This document shows, in pieces, positions 60,328 to 64,000 of a stretch of 64,000 bases of DNA. The stretch is from NCBI RefSeq assembly GCF_043641665.1, contig NC_092186.1, positions 15,705,001 through 15,769,000 on the forward strand, written 5' to 3'. This DNA comes from Enoplosus armatus. Its lineage: Eukaryota; Chordata; Actinopteri; Centrarchiformes; Enoplosidae. Each line of letters begins with the position of its first letter. Position 1 is the stretch's first letter. Position numbers and translations under genes: made by a program. The notes beneath the pieces are model-generated. The model had not been told where the DNA came from and ran no database searches. It saw only the letters and a list, made by a program, of their open reading frames with translations.

Positions 60328-63300
60328 AAGAGTGTGTTGAGTGTGTGCAGAGGTTAGTAGACAGAGGCATCTGAATTCAGTGAGGAAAGGCAGCCTCACA
60401 AAAGTAGCTCACAAACTCGGCAGCAGTTGCTTTTCTGGCCTTCAGTCCCCATTTAAGATTAATTTGTCAGGGGCTTTTAGTTGGTTTTTTAGCCAGGCTT
60501 ACACTGTTTTGCTTGGAAAAACAGCAGCTGCTGCAGGCCCCCCAAAAGAGTGTCAAGTGGCACTTTGAAAAGTGAGGCTAACCAGAGACCTACTGTAGCG
60601 AGATAGCTAACTGCATTTGATATTGTTTTTGTTAGGATTTGACACAATGCTAAGTACTCCCTGAGTCTCTCAAGGTCCCAAGGTAAAGTTTCTTGCACTG
60701 TGCAGAATAGAGGAACTAAAGAGAATTTATCATGTCAAGGAAATTCATTGAATTCAAAAACAAAATCTTTTTGAATCAATGGACCTATTATGAAAGCATC
60801 AGGTCATGTACCTGGTGCAATTGCTGTCAGTCATTTAATTCTTTTCATATTAATCCCTTTTATTAAAACGTAGTGGAGACAAGTTGAGGAAGTTGAGTTG
60901 TTTTTTTAGCTGGGCTTTCAGGTTGTGTCCTCCCCAGAGTAGCTGCTAGCAATAGCTAGTTAGAAGAACTACTATAACAAATCCTAAATGTAGTGGCCAT
61001 TTGTTATGGAATTGTAAAGGTACATGCAATGTTTACTATGTGCAAATTTAGCAGGAAAGCAGAAACATTTTTAAATTGTAATGAAAAAGACTTGGCACAA
61101 CAGTCCAAGCTGCACTAAGGTCTAGCATTGAGAACATCATCTTATGAAAGTACTAGAGACAATTTCATTTATATGGACAATCCATGTAACAATTTTTCCA
61201 GAAGGGAAGTTTGACATTTGTCCGAAAATTTTATGTCCCCACAGACGTGGTGCTGAAAGAGAAAAGAAACATGTATCAACAGTGTTCAACAAAGAGAAGC
61301 AGGCACATGTAAAAATAACCCTGGCAGAAACAAGTAGTTCAAGGGGAGAATAATAATGGTGGAAAGGATAGAAAGTCAAGCGAGTCATATGTGAAAGTTT
61401 CCTTCCTCACCTCTATTCGGCACAACCACTTGGGGCGATCACCTGCTGAATTCATGCTCGGTCAACTTTGGATCGGCAGTCACGTCCGTCCTTTAAAAAC
61501 CAGCATGCCAAACATGGCTATCAGCTTTCCTTCAGCTGCTGTCTATCAAAGTCATACTGGATCAACAATGCAGAACCCTTTCTGACTCTCTGCTCCCCTG
61601 CTGCACAACTGCAACCCCTCCACCTATACACCCCATCTCTCACTACACACACTCAGAGTATTGTCAAGGGCAGGTTGTGAACTCAGGTGCAGTGTAGTTG
61701 ACTTATTTATATATTTGTGTAACAGGCACACAGATCAATATGAGTATTCTGCTGCGAAATAAGGCTGGACTGTCAAGAGACAGATTAGGGCTGACGAAGC
61801 TTGGCGCCGCTCAGCTACTCCTTCTCACTTGGCTTGTTGTACACCCACAACTGATCATCCACACACAGCACACACTCACACACACTGCCACAGAATAATT
61901 AAAAGAAAACTGAATATATCTTCCTAATGCAAAGCACCACTGAAGACAAATATATAGATATACAATAACATATATATATACACTAACATGCACACACAGC
62001 TAAGAGTTCACTGACATTCACTCAACTGCCAGTTTAACAGGCACATTTAGGTAAAACTAAAAATATTACCTTCATTTAATTTAATGTAATTTTATGTTCA
62101 TTTTTGAGGCTGTTTATGGGGCTGTTGAATTGTATTACAATTACACAGAGTGATGCCTCTAACATTGAGTCAATGGGTAGGCTAACTGTATTTAGTCAAT
62201 GGGTAGAGTAAATATTAAAATTCAACAGCAAAAACGAAAGCTTCAAAAATGAAAACGAAAAATGAGGTTAAATAAACACCTCTTTAAAAAAGATTAAACC
62301 AAAACTGAACATTATACCCTTCATGAAGGTTGGATTTATTGCAAGGCTGTTGTATTAGACTGCTGTTCTGTCTACAACAGGTTAAACTGGTAACTGTGTG
62401 CATAAACAATGAGACCATATGCAAACAAGCTAACATGCTTACACTAAATAGTATAGACATTAACAAAGAGAGTTTTTTTTCCATATCAAACTTAAGAGAC
62501 ACTTTCTACCTTCCAAGAATCTCTTGCACTCAATTTAAATGAGATTCAGATCAAACAGCCTTACACCTTCGGTCAGCACAAAGCATATTATTCTACCATA
62601 AAAATGTAGGTCTTGTCATATATAAAGTGAAAACTGTTCCAGAATTGCCCACTTTGAAGGCAGCACTGTCGGCTTCACCAACGCAGACATGACAAATACA
62701 AATTTCTTGACACTTGAGAATGCGGTTAATTTATTTACACCCCTGCAAGCAAAACGGCATTTTGATGAGTTCTTCATATTCTCCCCTTTCCAAACTTTGC
62801 CCCCCTCTCCACCCCACAAAATCCAGATACACAGTATTTTTCACAAAACATTTTCTTCCCTGCCTTGATATGAAAATGTAATCAATTTGTTCTGACCTTG
62901 ACCCTTCTGTCTTGCCAGTTTTCGAGCAACAGTGGAATGCAAAAAAAAAAAACTAATTAAAAGATAGCCCAGGCCATTAATTTCTCCCTACAATGCACAC
63001 TTTTTAAATGTGACCACTAAATCTAGGGAGGTAAATGCAGAATGGCTGCAGAAATAAAACAGCAGCACTGAAATTCATTTGTCTACTGTAATCATGCATT
63101 AATCACAAAGGCTCAAAGCATTGAACAGGTTTAATCTATCAACTTTGTGAGCCATAAAAAATATAGAAAGACCACAGTAGTTGAAAGTATAAACAACATG
63201 ACATCTAGTGTGGTGGTGTGTTCGATTCACCTTGTTGTTAGTATGCAGTTAGAATATCATCATCAGAGCAGGTGAGACGAGCGACAATTTATTGACATGA

Positions 63301-64000
63301 TGAAGGTGGACAACATTCGAGTATGAAGGGTGTCTCCAACCACAAGGAATCCAGCATTTATAGTGTTTTATTACATTCCCCCATAAAGACGCATCTAATA
63401 AAGATATAAAGAAGTAATAAATACATCCATTTTCAAACCTCCACACTCAAGCTTGTTCCCCGTCTCTCATTGTCCACTTTGCAGCAAATGTGAGCCACAG
63501 TGTTACTGTAAACTGTTTTATTGACAAAGCGATTTGGATTTGAGACTTAAGGAGTGAGAGAGACACACGTCTCTCATCTGGATACTGAAAAGTCATTTTG
63601 CTTGATATAATGGGAACCCAAACACTCACATCAAAGTTTAAATTGGCAGCTGGGAATAAAGGGGCCATCACTGTGACCCCACCCGCCCCCTCCATCTCCC
63701 GTTTTGCAGGGACACCTCTCAGTTTAACTTAGAGCGCAACTCCCATAAAATATGGGCTCCATCATCACCAAGGAGGACAGGCCAATATGTTGGACGCCAC
63801 TCTCAACGGAGAGAAGTACTGGTGCCTCAACGACCCATAACAATACCCTCCGAAAACAGTGAATTCTGAAGGGATGGCGTTTTAGAGGAGAGCTGACTCT
63901 CTTCAAAGCTCTTATTACACTTTTACATTAAATCTCAGCTTGAGTGTCAGATGAGTTTCCAGGCCTCTCCTGACACAGCGAGACAGTGTTCAGAAAAGAA
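60328..64000. other. Spacer, nothing firm
   Basis: No gene supported. The 13-mer AGTCAATGGGTAG occurs twice about 30 bp apart (62165-62210). A TATATA run is at 61968-61980 and an A-run at 62941-62952. The minus frames near the right edge (63447-63906) have no splice support. Confidence 0.45.

Noticed and set aside
1..64000. CRISPR array, operon, prophage or plasmid features
   Set aside because: No regularly spaced direct repeats, no dense same-strand coding and no bacterial signals. The repeats and microsatellites are vertebrate in type.

Overview
The window is 64 kb of vertebrate nuclear DNA, most likely from a ray-finned (percomorph-type) fish. The clues are compositional and repeat-based. 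There are about 15 to 20 long (CA)n/(TG)n tracts. There are several short non-autonomous DNA transposons of kinds common in teleosts: hAT-type ends beginning TAGGGCTG and rich in TAATCGATTA motifs, and TTAA-flanked elements whose ends begin TTAAAG. There is also a tRNA-derived SINE. No bacterial, phage, plasmid, CRISPR, rRNA or intact tRNA signature is present.

Protein-coding content is very low. The best-supported coding sequence is a 3'-terminal exon on the + strand (4937-5057), which has a good splice acceptor, strong codon bias, a stop codon and an apparent long 3' UTR with an AU-rich element. A second possible terminal exon in the same splice phase lies 933 bp upstream (4004-4064), which suggests alternative C-termini. 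Three weaker candidate exons lie on the - strand (1995-2121, 15871-16255 with a possible membrane segment, and 47824-47969). I could not assign any of them to a named gene. Nearly all other open frames are chance frames through microsatellites, transposons or plain intergenic DNA.

Layout. 1-6.7 kb: candidate exons, one TTAA element and one hAT-type element. 6.7-14.5 kb: microsatellite-rich spacer with one hAT fragment. 14.5-17.6 kb: a transposon cluster made of two TTAA elements and a SINE; one element carries a decayed, frameshifted piece of coding exon. 17.6-24 kb: spacer with a further TTAA-type element and a second hAT-type copy. About 25-52 kb: a gene-free stretch with many complex, non-repetitive blocks rich in homeodomain, POU, SOX and TCF-like sites. 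This looks like the regulatory desert or giant intron of a developmental gene, but conservation cannot be tested here. This stretch also holds a perfect 22-bp hairpin (41165-41213), an old local tandem duplication (49577-49889) and a complete hAT MITE with an 8-bp target-site duplication (49951-50470). 52-64 kb: ordinary spacer with microsatellites and a LINE-like 3' tail.

I found no convincing new biological system. The most worthwhile leads are the paired terminal exons, the perfect hairpin, the exon fragment inside a MITE, the spaced inverted SOX motif and the shared TTAAAG ends of four otherwise different elements.
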